Translations under genes and position numbers: made by a program | Assembly: GCA_002494885.1 (NCBI GenBank) | Contig: DACV01000002.1 | Location: forward strand, 62,001-126,000 | DNA length: 64,000 bases | Source of the DNA: Methanobacterium sp. UBA44 | GTDB taxonomy: Archaea > Methanobacteriota > Methanobacteria > Methanobacteriales > Methanobacteriaceae | Direction of reading: 5' to 3' | Shown here: piece after piece, positions 1 through 7,602 of the stretch | How the letters are laid out: every line of letters starts with the position of its first letter | Position numbering within the stretch: position 1 is the first letter of the stretch | Notes under the pieces: model-generated | What the model was told of the DNA's origin: nothing | Databases searched by the model: none | The model's input: only the letters and a program-made list of their open reading frames with translations

Positions 1-2
1 CC

Positions 3-503
3 AAAAAAAGCGTAGAAACATACAAAATAAAAAAAAGCGTTCCTGTAGATGTATTGGATCCAACAATTACAAAAGGTAAAACAAGTACCAAGATCAGTGC
101 CAGATTAGTAATTCCAAAAATTGGTGTTAATGGAATCATACGTTCGGACACGGTTAACGGATATAATACAGTTTACCATTATCCCGAAAGTGTTCTTCCC
201 GGTCAAAGTGGAGAATGTGGTTTGTTAAGCCATAGAACAAAATATTCGGGGTTATTTGGAAAACTTGGTTCTCTGAAAGTAGGAGATGAAGTTATAATCA
301 AGGATTATTCTACGTCTACAAAATATGTATATAAAGTTACATCGAATGGTGATGACATAAGATGGGATTATAAAGAAAACCCTATTCAATTTGAACAGAA
401 TGGAGAAGCACGATTACTGCTTGTTACATGTTATCCTCCTGGAAGAAAGCAGGCAGCATATATAACTCATTGTAAACTCGTATCTGCAAGCCCATTAAAA
501 TGA
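3..503 (+). CDS. Sortase family protein, 5' end cut by window edge
   Basis: Sortases are membrane-linked cysteine transpeptidases that attach proteins to the cell surface. The frame is already open at base 3, so the true start lies outside the window; a TTG at 54 is only an internal codon. The visible part ends with a sortase core: a beta-rich stretch (LVIPKIGVNG), the catalytic His in LLSHRTKYSGLF and, 66 residues later, the catalytic Cys in LLLVTCYPPG. The usual catalytic Arg a few residues after the Cys is not obvious at its normal place (GRKQAAYIT), so activity is not proven by the sequence. The N-terminal membrane anchor, if any, is not seen. Confidence 0.85.
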   Translation, partial: KKSVETYKIKKSVPVDVLDPTITKGKTSTKISARLVIPKIGVNGIIRSDTVNGYNTVYHYPESVLPGQSGECGLLSHRTKYSGLFGKLGSLKVGDEVIIKDYSTSTKYVYKVTSNGDDIRWDYKENPIQFEQNGEARLLLVTCYPPGRKQAAYITHCKLVSASPLK

Positions 504-817
504 TTTGATTAATGCTCGTTTTATATTATAATTTGAAATAATATATTTGAACTTAAAAGAGTAAACGCCCGGGATTATGTTCTATTTATAAATATTAATC
601 TATTACTTTTATTATTTGAAAATAATTTCTTATTATTGATTATTAGTTAATAAATGTGCCTAATCGAAATCTTTAATAGTAAAGAAGTTTCATATATCGA
701 TTTTTCCAAAAATGATAAAATTTATGGAATTATTTTTTTTATTTATACATCTGTTTATTTGAATTAAATGAAAAGAATGTTTCCAAAGACTCTAAAGAAA
801 AAATTGGATTGATAAAC
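504..817. other. AT-rich intergenic region upstream of first ferredoxin
   Basis: No gene is seen. A TATA-like ATTTATAC at about 741-748 could serve the ferredoxin gene that starts at 818. The rest is A+T-rich with no clear repeat. Confidence 0.4.
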
Positions 818-1069
818 ATGGCAGAAGTAATAGTAGACGAAGATGCGTGTGTTGGATGTGGATCATGTGTTGAGGATTGTCCAAACGATGTGTATGAGTT
901 AGATAAGGAGCATGGTAAGACTGTTGTGGTGAAGGAGGAGGATTGTATGGCGTGTCTTTCATGTCATGAGATATGTCCATCTCAGGCACTGGAACATAAC
1001 GATATACATGTGGCTAAGAGGCTTTACATAGACAGAAAAGTGAGTAAGGCATTAGATAAGATAATATAA
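818..1069 (+). CDS. 2[4Fe-4S] ferredoxin, copy 1
   Basis: This 83-residue electron carrier has two complete cluster motifs, CVGCGSCVEDCP at residues 11-22 and CMACLSCHEICP at 43-54, eight Cys in all. The second motif has no long insert. ATG at 818 is chosen over the upstream TTG at 809 because it lines up with the start of the paralogue at 1535. The gene appears to stand alone, with long AT-rich DNA on both sides. Bases 833-1043 are identical to 1550-1760 in the second ferredoxin gene; only both ends differ. Codons such as GTG, GAG and AAG are more frequent here than in nearby genes. The partner enzyme is not visible for this copy. Confidence 0.9.
   Translation: MAEVIVDEDACVGCGSCVEDCPNDVYELDKEHGKTVVVKEEDCMACLSCHEICPSQALEHNDIHVAKRLYIDRKVSKALDKII
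833..1043 (+). repeat. 211-bp perfect direct repeat, copy 1 (ferredoxin core)
   Basis: Every base from 833 to 1043 equals 1550-1760, an offset of 717. The identity starts a few codons after the start and stops about nine codons before the stop, so it covers the coding core and not the flanks. Confidence 0.97.
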
Positions 1070-1534
1070 AAATAAAGTATATTTGAGAGTATTTAAAGAA
1101 CATAAAGCCTTTATTTCTATATCTTATCTTCCGAAAAATCACATATACTGAAAATAGTTCTTTTTATCCATTTATTATTTTGGTGATTAAATAATATTGG
1201 GTATTAAATGTATTGAACAGATTAAACTTCATTTTAGATTAAATAATTTTTTAAAACTAATATATTTGGCATAATAAAATCATTGATTATTATTTTTTTA
1301 ATTTTGATTGATCTTTTTTATGATCTCGTGGTAATTTCTTATTATTTTGTTTTAGGAGTTATGTATATTTAATATAAATCCTTAATATTAAAAAGAGTCT
1401 ATATAAGATACAAACATTAAAAATAACATTAATAACCATAAATAAGGATAATGAATTAAATGAAGCCATTATATGGGTCTTATTTATTTTTTAACCAATT
1501 AGATACAGCAAAGGAAAAAAGATGAGGGGTTTAA
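1070..1534 (+). promoter_or_regulatory. Intergenic region with promoter of the hydrogenase operon
   Basis: This AT-rich stretch contains no gene. CTATATAAG at about 1399-1407, preceded by an A-rich BRE-like stretch, is the best TATA box; initiation would then fall near 1430 and leave a leader of about 100 bases. A second AT-rich candidate (TTTAATATA) lies near 1367-1377. GATGAGGGG shortly before 1535 contains the ribosome binding site. Confidence 0.5.
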
Positions 1535-1786
1535 ATGGTAAAAATAAAGGTAGACGAAGATGCGTGTGTTGGATGTGGATCATGTGTTGAGGATTGTCCA
1601 AACGATGTGTATGAGTTAGATAAGGAGCATGGTAAGACTGTTGTGGTGAAGGAGGAGGATTGTATGGCGTGTCTTTCATGTCATGAGATATGTCCATCTC
1701 AGGCACTGGAACATAACGATATACATGTGGCTAAGAGGCTTTACATAGACAGAAAAGTGAATAGAGCTTTAAATAAAATAATATAA
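1535..1786 (+). CDS. 2[4Fe-4S] ferredoxin, copy 2, first gene of hydrogenase operon
   Basis: This 83-residue ferredoxin has the same two CxxCxxCxxxC motifs as the copy at 818. The two proteins differ only in the first five or six residues and near the C-terminus (VNRALNKII against VSKALDKII). It starts at ATG 1535 after GATGAGGGG. It lies 12 bases before the V4R gene, and the two hydrogenase genes follow with overlaps, so the four form one operon. A role as electron acceptor or donor of the [NiFe] hydrogenase downstream is inferred from position; the sequence itself shows only a low-potential-type ferredoxin. Confidence 0.92.
   Translation: MVKIKVDEDACVGCGSCVEDCPNDVYELDKEHGKTVVVKEEDCMACLSCHEICPSQALEHNDIHVAKRLYIDRKVNRALNKII
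1550..1760 (+). repeat. 211-bp perfect direct repeat, copy 2 (ferredoxin core)
   Basis: It is identical to 833-1043. Complete identity, including silent positions, points to recent duplication or to gene conversion between the two ferredoxin genes. Confidence 0.97.
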
Positions 1787-1798
1787 GGAGATTTTAAC

Positions 1799-2347
1799 AT
1801 GGAAATCGATGAAGTAAGAGGCGATTTTAAACCTGAAATAATTCCTAAAGAAACTCAGGGGGATATTGATGACTATGAAGAAGCGCTTCATGTTCTCATG
1901 AAATTTATAGGATCTATGTCCAGTGCGCTGGAGCAGGTTTCAGGTCGTGGTGCTAATGCTATTGTTTATCAGGCAGGAAAAAGAATGGGGCACGAAGCCG
2001 GTAAATTAATGGAAAAAACAGATGATATTGAAAAGGCCCTTGGAGAAATGGGTGATATCCTGGGTAAAGAATTTTATTTTGAAATGTGGAAACCATCTGA
2101 TCAAGAGGGATATACCACTGAGAATAATGGTGAAACATCTGTAAAGCTTTTATTTATGGATTGCGTTGTAAGACAGGCACTTAGAAGGACAGGATTACCT
2201 CAAAAAGGACCATTATGTTATCTATTATATGGATACATGGTTGGCGCAGTTGAAGAAGTTATGGATATCAAAGGGAAGTTAGATATAGATCATTTTGGAC
2301 CAAATGCATGTCTTAAAACCCTAACCATAAAATGGGGTGGTAAATGA
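1799..2347 (+). CDS. V4R-like (hydrocarbon-binding type) domain protein
   Basis: This protein of 182 residues resembles V4R-domain proteins, small-molecule-binding modules found in regulators and in accessory factors of tetrapyrrole pathways. The central part (GRGANAIVYQAGKRMGHEAGKL) and the C-terminal part with LLFMDCVVRQALRR, GPLCYLLYGYMVGAVEEV and a final Cys near residue 173 fit that fold. No enzymatic motif is visible. It sits between a ferredoxin gene and the hydrogenase small-subunit gene, and its stop overlaps the next start (ATGA). A role in sensing, assembly or cofactor supply for the hydrogenase is an inference from the operon. Confidence 0.65.
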   Translation: MEIDEVRGDFKPEIIPKETQGDIDDYEEALHVLMKFIGSMSSALEQVSGRGANAIVYQAGKRMGHEAGKLMEKTDDIEKALGEMGDILGKEFYFEMWKPSDQEGYTTENNGETSVKLLFMDCVVRQALRRTGLPQKGPLCYLLYGYMVGAVEEVMDIKGKLDIDHFGPNACLKTLTIKWGGK

Positions 2348-3270
2348 TGGTTAAAATAGCTTTAGAGGCCCTTGCAAGCTGTGCAGGTTGTGAGATCTCT
2401 ATTCTTGATTTACACGAAGACTTATTGAAAATACTCGAAAAGGCTGAAATAGTATATGGGCCGGTATTAGTAGATGCAAAAGAGTTACCAGATGATGTAG
2501 ACATTGCAATAGTTTCTGGTTCAGTTAGAAACGAAGAAAACAGAGAAAGGCTTGAAGAATTAAGAAATAAATCAAAAACATTAATAGCATATGGAACATG
2601 TGCATGTTATGGTGGCATCACCGGAATGGCCGACTTATTCAACCCGGAAGAAGTTACATCACGTACTTATACAGATAATCCAAGTACTGAACCTGCTGAT
2701 GTTCCATCTGAAGTTGTACCTGAGTTATTACCTATTGTTCACCCAGCAGGAGATTATGCAGAAGTAGATTATTACATACCCGGATGTCCTCCTAAAGAAA
2801 AATTAACAGGAGACATATTAATACCCCTGATAAATGGAGAAGCTCCAGATGTTCCTAAAAAGACTGTTTGCGCCGACTGCCAGAGATGGATGGATCATGT
2901 AGAATTTGATAAAATACACAGAAGAGTGGAAGGAGATCCTGATCCTCAACAATGTTTCTTAAGCCAGGGTTATATCTGTCTCGGTTCTGTAACACTGGGC
3001 AGATGCGGTGCACTCTGTACACAGGCAGGAGTTCAGTGTCATGGATGTGGAGGGCCAGCTTTAGATGTTTTAAGAGAACCAAGCCACGATGTATATAATG
3101 GAGTAGTAAAAAGGATCGCACATCTTTCTAAAATGCCAGAAAAGGATGTTGAAAAGCAGATGTATGATATGGGTCATATAATTTATGGTTTTGTTATTGG
3201 AAGTACCATAATGGAGGAAAAACAGGTTTCCCAGATTCCGCAACTGGTTAAGAAAGAGGTGAAAAGATGA
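2344..3270 (+). CDS. [NiFe] hydrogenase small subunit, MvhG/FrhG type
   Basis: This 308-residue subunit carries the iron-sulfur clusters that take electrons from the large subunit. The proximal-cluster motifs are clear: SCAGCE near residues 11-16, YGTCACYGG in the middle and PGCPP near 145. The C-terminal half adds many Cys (CADCQRW, CFLSQGYICLG, RCGALCTQAGVQCHGCGG), as expected for medial and distal clusters of group 3 hydrogenases. No signal peptide is present, so it acts in the cytoplasm. The gene overlaps its neighbours at both ends (ATGA at 2344 and 3267). A second ATG at 2347 could be the real start. The length agrees with MvhG better than with the shorter FrhG. Confidence 0.9.
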   Translation: MMVKIALEALASCAGCEISILDLHEDLLKILEKAEIVYGPVLVDAKELPDDVDIAIVSGSVRNEENRERLEELRNKSKTLIAYGTCACYGGITGMADLFNPEEVTSRTYTDNPSTEPADVPSEVVPELLPIVHPAGDYAEVDYYIPGCPPKEKLTGDILIPLINGEAPDVPKKTVCADCQRWMDHVEFDKIHRRVEGDPDPQQCFLSQGYICLGSVTLGRCGALCTQAGVQCHGCGGPALDVLREPSHDVYNGVVKRIAHLSKMPEKDVEKQMYDMGHIIYGFVIGSTIMEEKQVSQIPQLVKKEVKR

Positions 3271-4715
3271 AAAATATAGAAATTAGTCCTGTAACCAGAA
3301 TTGAAGGACATGCAAAAATTACAGTTCAACTTGATGACTCTGGAACAGTTTCAGATGCTCATTTTCATGTAATGGAAATAAGAGGTTTTGAGAAATTTTT
3401 AGAAGGAGCTGCTGTAGAAGAGGCGCCACGAATTACTCCGAGAATATGCGGTATATGTCAAACAGCACATCATTTAGCCTCTGCAAAGGCTACAGACAAA
3501 ATATTTGGGCTTCAGCCTCCTGAAACAGCCATTAAATTAAGAGAGCTAATGCTCCTTGGTCAATATATCCATTCCCACTCACTTCACTTCTATTTCCTTG
3601 GGGCTCCTGACCTTGTAATGGGTCCTGAATCTGATCCAGCCCTAAGAAATGTTGTTGGAATTCTTAAAAAAGATCCTGCACTTGCAAAAATGGCCATAGA
3701 CACCAGAAAAATTGGACAGATGATCACAAGTGTAGTTGGTGGTAAACCAATTAGTCCAGTTACAGCCATACCTGGAGGTCAATCTAAAGGAATAACAGAA
3801 GAGGAGAGAATAAAGCTCTTGGGAGAAGCTAAAAATGCAATTGGGTTTGTTGAAAAAGGGGTTGAAGTAGCAAAACCTTTATTTGAACAGTACAGCGAAG
3901 CAATTGAACTTTTAGGTCCAGTTGAAACTCATTTCGGTGCAATAAGTAATAATGGTAACATTGAATTTTATGACGGGCCTGTAAAAGTCATTGATAAAGA
4001 TGGAAATTCTGTACACGAATTTGAATCAGATAATTATCTGGATTATATTGAAGAAAAAGTACAACCATGGTCTTATCTTAAATTTCCATACTTAAAACAA
4101 ATGGGATTCCCAGACGGGAATTATAGGGTAGGTCCACTTGCCAGATTAAACATAGCTCAGAGTATTCCAACTGAAAAAGCATCTCAGCTATTCGGTGAAT
4201 ACAAAGACAAGTATGGAATTGCTCAGAATCCACTTCTATATCATTATGCACGTTTAATAGAGTTAATGTATGCATCTGAAAGAGCTGTGGAGCTTCTTGA
4301 AGATGAATCAATAACCGGTACAGATTTAAGGCAAACTCTTTCAGAGTCACTTATGAGCAGAGCGGAAGCAAAAGAATCCAGCGAAACCAGAAGGGGAGTT
4401 GGAATGATTGAAGCTACCAGAGGAATTCTGATTCATGATTATGAAACAGACGCAGCAGGATTTATAAACCGTGCAAACCTCATTGTTTCAACAGGTCAGA
4501 ACAACCTTTCAATGGATATTGGCGTAAGGGAAACAGCTAAAGCAATGATAAAAGGCGAAGAGGTTTCAGAAGGCCTTAAAAATCAGCTTGAAATGATTGT
4601 AAGGGCATATGATCCATGTCTTTCCTGTGCTACTCACATGATCAATGGAGAATCACCATTACTTGTGGATATACACGATAGCAATGGAGAACTTATAAAA
4701 AGACATATATTATAG
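3267..4715 (+). CDS. [NiFe] hydrogenase large subunit, MvhA type
   Basis: This 482-residue subunit should hold the Ni-Fe active site that splits or forms H2. The N-terminal ligand motif RICGIC has Cys at 61 and 64, and the C-terminal motif DPCLSCATH has Cys at about 451 and 454. Some 25 residues follow that His, as in a precursor cut by a maturation protease. Length and sequence agree with F420-non-reducing (Mvh) large subunits. The usual mvhD and the polyferredoxin gene mvhB are absent; ferredoxin and V4R genes stand upstream instead. It is therefore probably a paralogue of the main Mvh enzyme with another electron partner (inference). Confidence 0.92.
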   Translation: MKNIEISPVTRIEGHAKITVQLDDSGTVSDAHFHVMEIRGFEKFLEGAAVEEAPRITPRICGICQTAHHLASAKATDKIFGLQPPETAIKLRELMLLGQYIHSHSLHFYFLGAPDLVMGPESDPALRNVVGILKKDPALAKMAIDTRKIGQMITSVVGGKPISPVTAIPGGQSKGITEEERIKLLGEAKNAIGFVEKGVEVAKPLFEQYSEAIELLGPVETHFGAISNNGNIEFYDGPVKVIDKDGNSVHEFESDNYLDYIEEKVQPWSYLKFPYLKQMGFPDGNYRVGPLARLNIAQSIPTEKASQLFGEYKDKYGIAQNPLLYHYARLIELMYASERAVELLEDESITGTDLRQTLSESLMSRAEAKESSETRRGVGMIEATRGILIHDYETDAAGFINRANLIVSTGQNNLSMDIGVRETAKAMIKGEEVSEGLKNQLEMIVRAYDPCLSCATHMINGESPLLVDIHDSNGELIKRHIL

Positions 4716-4917
4716 CTTAAACGCTGTAATATCTATTTTTATTTTTAAAATGAATTTCTTTTTTTATACATAAATACATTAGCTGATGTATGATTACCCA
4801 AGTATTTTACTATTAATCCTATATTAAAATAATACCGTGCTGGATTTAAATATAATTTTGAGATATATTAATAAATGTAGAAATAGACTTTCTACTAAAA
4901 ATATATCAAGTGGTTAT

Positions 4918-6153
4918 ATGGACTCAGAAATTGAAAATCAGTTAACTGAAATACTGGGGGATTTGAATAAAATCGAAGGTATTGAAGGTAGTTTAATAGC
5001 TGATAGCAATGCAGATATTATAAGCCACAGTATGTCACGAAATACGGATATTTCTCTTTTTGGCCCAATGGCTCAAGTAATAACAGGTTCATCTACAAGA
5101 TTACTCGATTCAGCTAATCAAGGGATAATTGAAAGGGTTCTGGTAGAATCAAAGGAAGGTAAGGCTCTTTTTTTGCATCTGGGGAACGTTTACTTTATTG
5201 TATTGATGAATTCTTTAGCAAATGTAGGTTTAGTTATGATTTCAGCTAAAAGAGCTGCTCTGGAAATAGCTGAACTTACAAAAGATATGGCTGAAACAGT
5301 TGAAGAGGTCCCTGCCCCTGAAAAATCTGAGATCAATAAACGTATAAAAACTGAAGATATCAGCAGAGAAGAAGCTGCTGAAATAGTTAATGAACTGATA
5401 GAAACTGAAGGTATAACTGAAGCATTCAGCAAAGTTACAGGTACTGAAAACGTAGAAGAAGCACTGGAATCTGAAGAAGTTAAGGCTTTGGATTCTAAAG
5501 AAGCTGAAGAAGAACTTGTAAAGATGCTTGAACTGGAATCTACTAATGAAATAAAAGAAATTAAGAAAGTGGGTGGAAAATTAGATACTGAAGTTGAAAC
5601 AGGTCAAATCATACCTCAAGAAGAGATTGAGGAAACTCACAAGATTTATTCGCCTGTTCCTGTCATAAAACCCCCAATTTCATTCCCTAAATTGCCTGAA
5701 GATGTTATAATTCCTCAAGAAGATAAAGAAAAATCTGATCTAATTTTAGATATCTATGAATCTATATTTCTGGCAATGTCAATTGGTGCAAGTAAAATTA
5801 TGGGCGTATCACCTGCAAGGGGCCTGATTAAAAGGTTTTTGCCCTTTGAAGATTGTAAAAACATTCTAAAAGATGTGGATGTGAAAAGTAATTCTGCAAT
5901 TGATTTTGATAAAATCAGGGAAAATACAGAAGAAATTCCAGTAGATAAAAGAGCTAATACATTAATAACAGATTTTAGCAAAATAATTGACATTATAACA
6001 GAAAATTATGGTAAAGTAATGGGATACGGTGCTTTTAGAGGAATAGTCAGGGTGGAATTCAAGATAATCAATGTTTCTTATGGTGAAGCCATGGATAAAC
6101 TTGGAATTAAAGAAAGCATTCATCCTGAACTAAAAGAACTATTTAAATATTAA
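4918..6153 (+). CDS. Roadblock/LC7-domain protein with long acidic linker
   Basis: From ATG 4918 the protein has 411 residues. Residues 1-120 read like a Roadblock/LC7 domain (TEILGDLNKIEGIEGSLIAD, then a domain ending VGLVMISAKRA), a fold that scaffolds small GTPases and regulators. A long Glu/Lys-rich, probably flexible region follows to about residue 265. A conserved-looking C-terminal domain (about 280-410, with IMGVSPARGLIKRF and GKVMGYGAFRGIVRVEF) is not recognised. An upstream GTG at 4837 would add 27 residues, but they are unlike the family and have no ribosome site. The gene is flanked by the hydrogenase operon and by convergent radical-SAM genes. The function is unknown. Confidence 0.7.
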   Translation: MDSEIENQLTEILGDLNKIEGIEGSLIADSNADIISHSMSRNTDISLFGPMAQVITGSSTRLLDSANQGIIERVLVESKEGKALFLHLGNVYFIVLMNSLANVGLVMISAKRAALEIAELTKDMAETVEEVPAPEKSEINKRIKTEDISREEAAEIVNELIETEGITEAFSKVTGTENVEEALESEEVKALDSKEAEEELVKMLELESTNEIKEIKKVGGKLDTEVETGQIIPQEEIEETHKIYSPVPVIKPPISFPKLPEDVIIPQEDKEKSDLILDIYESIFLAMSIGASKIMGVSPARGLIKRFLPFEDCKNILKDVDVKSNSAIDFDKIRENTEEIPVDKRANTLITDFSKIIDIITENYGKVMGYGAFRGIVRVEFKIINVSYGEAMDKLGIKESIHPELKELFKY

Positions 6154-6192
6154 AATAAGAACTTATCTATTTTTAGTTTAAGGATGTAGAAC

Positions 6193-7602
6193 TCAATTAA
6201 GAGAATGATACCATCCTTCTGGAGCATTACCCCTTAACTTTGGCATTAAATAACTTCTAAATAGAGTTTCAATTAAAACTCTAAACATATAAGCGTGCTT
6301 GATGATATATTTAGGCCGTAGATAAAATTTAAGATATGATCTGGTCAATTTTTTATCTATTAACCTCCTGCTTAAACCGAGTTTTTCATAGTTTATAACT
6401 GATTCCAGTACGTTGTATTTCTCCCAGTTTTCTGTATCCAGCAGTCCTTGTTCTTTAAGTTCATAGTATATTGGTGTTCCGGGAAATGGGGTTAATATGG
6501 AGTATTGGCTGTAATCAGGATCAAGTTTTATAGAGAAGTTAATGGTCTGATCTATTTCATCTTCTGTTTCTCCAGGATATCCAATTATAAATGAAGCAAT
6601 AATATCAATACCAACATCCTTTGCAATTTTTATAGCATCTTCAGCATGTTTTAATGTAATTCCTTTCCCCATAAGATTCAAAACACGCTGCGAGCCTGAT
6701 TCAATGCCGCAATAAAGCGTGTTCATACCTGAATTTTTAAGAGATTCAAGGAGTTCTTTATTAACAGTATTGGCCCTTGAAGAAGCAACGAACTTTATGT
6801 CTAAATTCATTCTTATGATCTCATTGGCTATTGCAAATGCTCTTCTTTTATTAAGCATAAAAATATCATCCAGAAAAGCCAGATTATCAACGTTATACTT
6901 CTCTACAAGTTCTTCAATCTCATCTGCCACATTTGCAGGACTTCTTGTTCTAAACCTTTTTCCCATAATGCGTGAGGAAGAGCAGTAATTACATGAAAAA
7001 ATGCATCCTCTGCTTGTAATTATCCCTCCAGCATAACCTGAACCTGTATAATCTTTAAATGGTAGAAGATGTCTTGCAGGAAATGGTAAAGCATCCAGAT
7101 CACTTATTGGGGGTCTTGGAGAATTTAATTTAATTTTATTATCATATTTATATGCTATTCCTTTAATTTCTGTAAATTTTTTATTTTCTTCATATTTTTG
7201 AGCCATATCCACAATAGTTTCTTCGCCCTCCCCAATTACAACCACATCTAATCCTTTTTCACTTTGTAATGTTTCTTTTGGAAGAAAGGTAGAATGAGGG
7301 CCCCCCAGTACAGTTAGAGTATTTGGCATAGTATTTTTAATGCTTTTTATGTACTCTAAGGCATTATTTATTGTGGCAGTGTTTGCAGTAAATCCCACAA
7401 TATCGGGATTAATCTTAGAAGCTATTTTGGCTATTTTACTGTGTCCAAAATTGTTCATATTGTCATCAATAATTCTGACATTTATTGATTCTTTTTCAAG
7501 GGCAGCAGCCAGATACATTAGATTTAAGGGAGGAACCTTAAGGCCGAGTCTATTTTTCAGATGGGTGACATCGATTGGATTTATCAATAAAACATCAGTC
7601 AT
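6193..7602 (-). CDS. B12-binding-domain radical SAM protein
   Basis: This protein has 469 residues from ATG 7602. The N-terminal 150 residues resemble a cobalamin-binding fold (VLLINPIDVTHLKN, LAAALEKESINVRIIDDN, VVGFTANTAT-like strand and VIGEGEETIVDMA). The radical SAM cluster motif CIFSCNYCSSS (CxxxCxxC) follows near residue 200, then family strands such as YCGIESGSQRVLNLMGKGI and IASFIIGYPGETEDEI. This is the architecture of methylases and other modifying enzymes acting on lipids or peptides; the substrate cannot be read from the sequence. An ATG further upstream (7701) is rejected because it would run about 100 bases into the next gene. With ATG 7602 the overlap with the upstream radical-SAM gene is 8 bases, so both form one operon. 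Confidence 0.88.
   Translation of the reverse strand: MTDVLLINPIDVTHLKNRLGLKVPPLNLMYLAAALEKESINVRIIDDNMNNFGHSKIAKIASKINPDIVGFTANTATINNALEYIKSIKNTMPNTLTVLGGPHSTFLPKETLQSEKGLDVVVIGEGEETIVDMAQKYEENKKFTEIKGIAYKYDNKIKLNSPRPPISDLDALPFPARHLLPFKDYTGSGYAGGIITSRGCIFSCNYCSSSRIMGKRFRTRSPANVADEIEELVEKYNVDNLAFLDDIFMLNKRRAFAIANEIIRMNLDIKFVASSRANTVNKELLESLKNSGMNTLYCGIESGSQRVLNLMGKGITLKHAEDAIKIAKDVGIDIIASFIIGYPGETEDEIDQTINFSIKLDPDYSQYSILTPFPGTPIYYELKEQGLLDTENWEKYNVLESVINYEKLGLSRRLIDKKLTRSYLKFYLRPKYIIKHAYMFRVLIETLFRSYLMPKLRGNAPEGWYHSLN

Noticed and set aside
792..1706. Long minus-strand frames with the same His/Pro-rich protein opposite both ferredoxin genes
   Set aside because: They exist only because the repeated ferredoxin DNA has no stops on the other strand; the plus frames carry complete cluster motifs.
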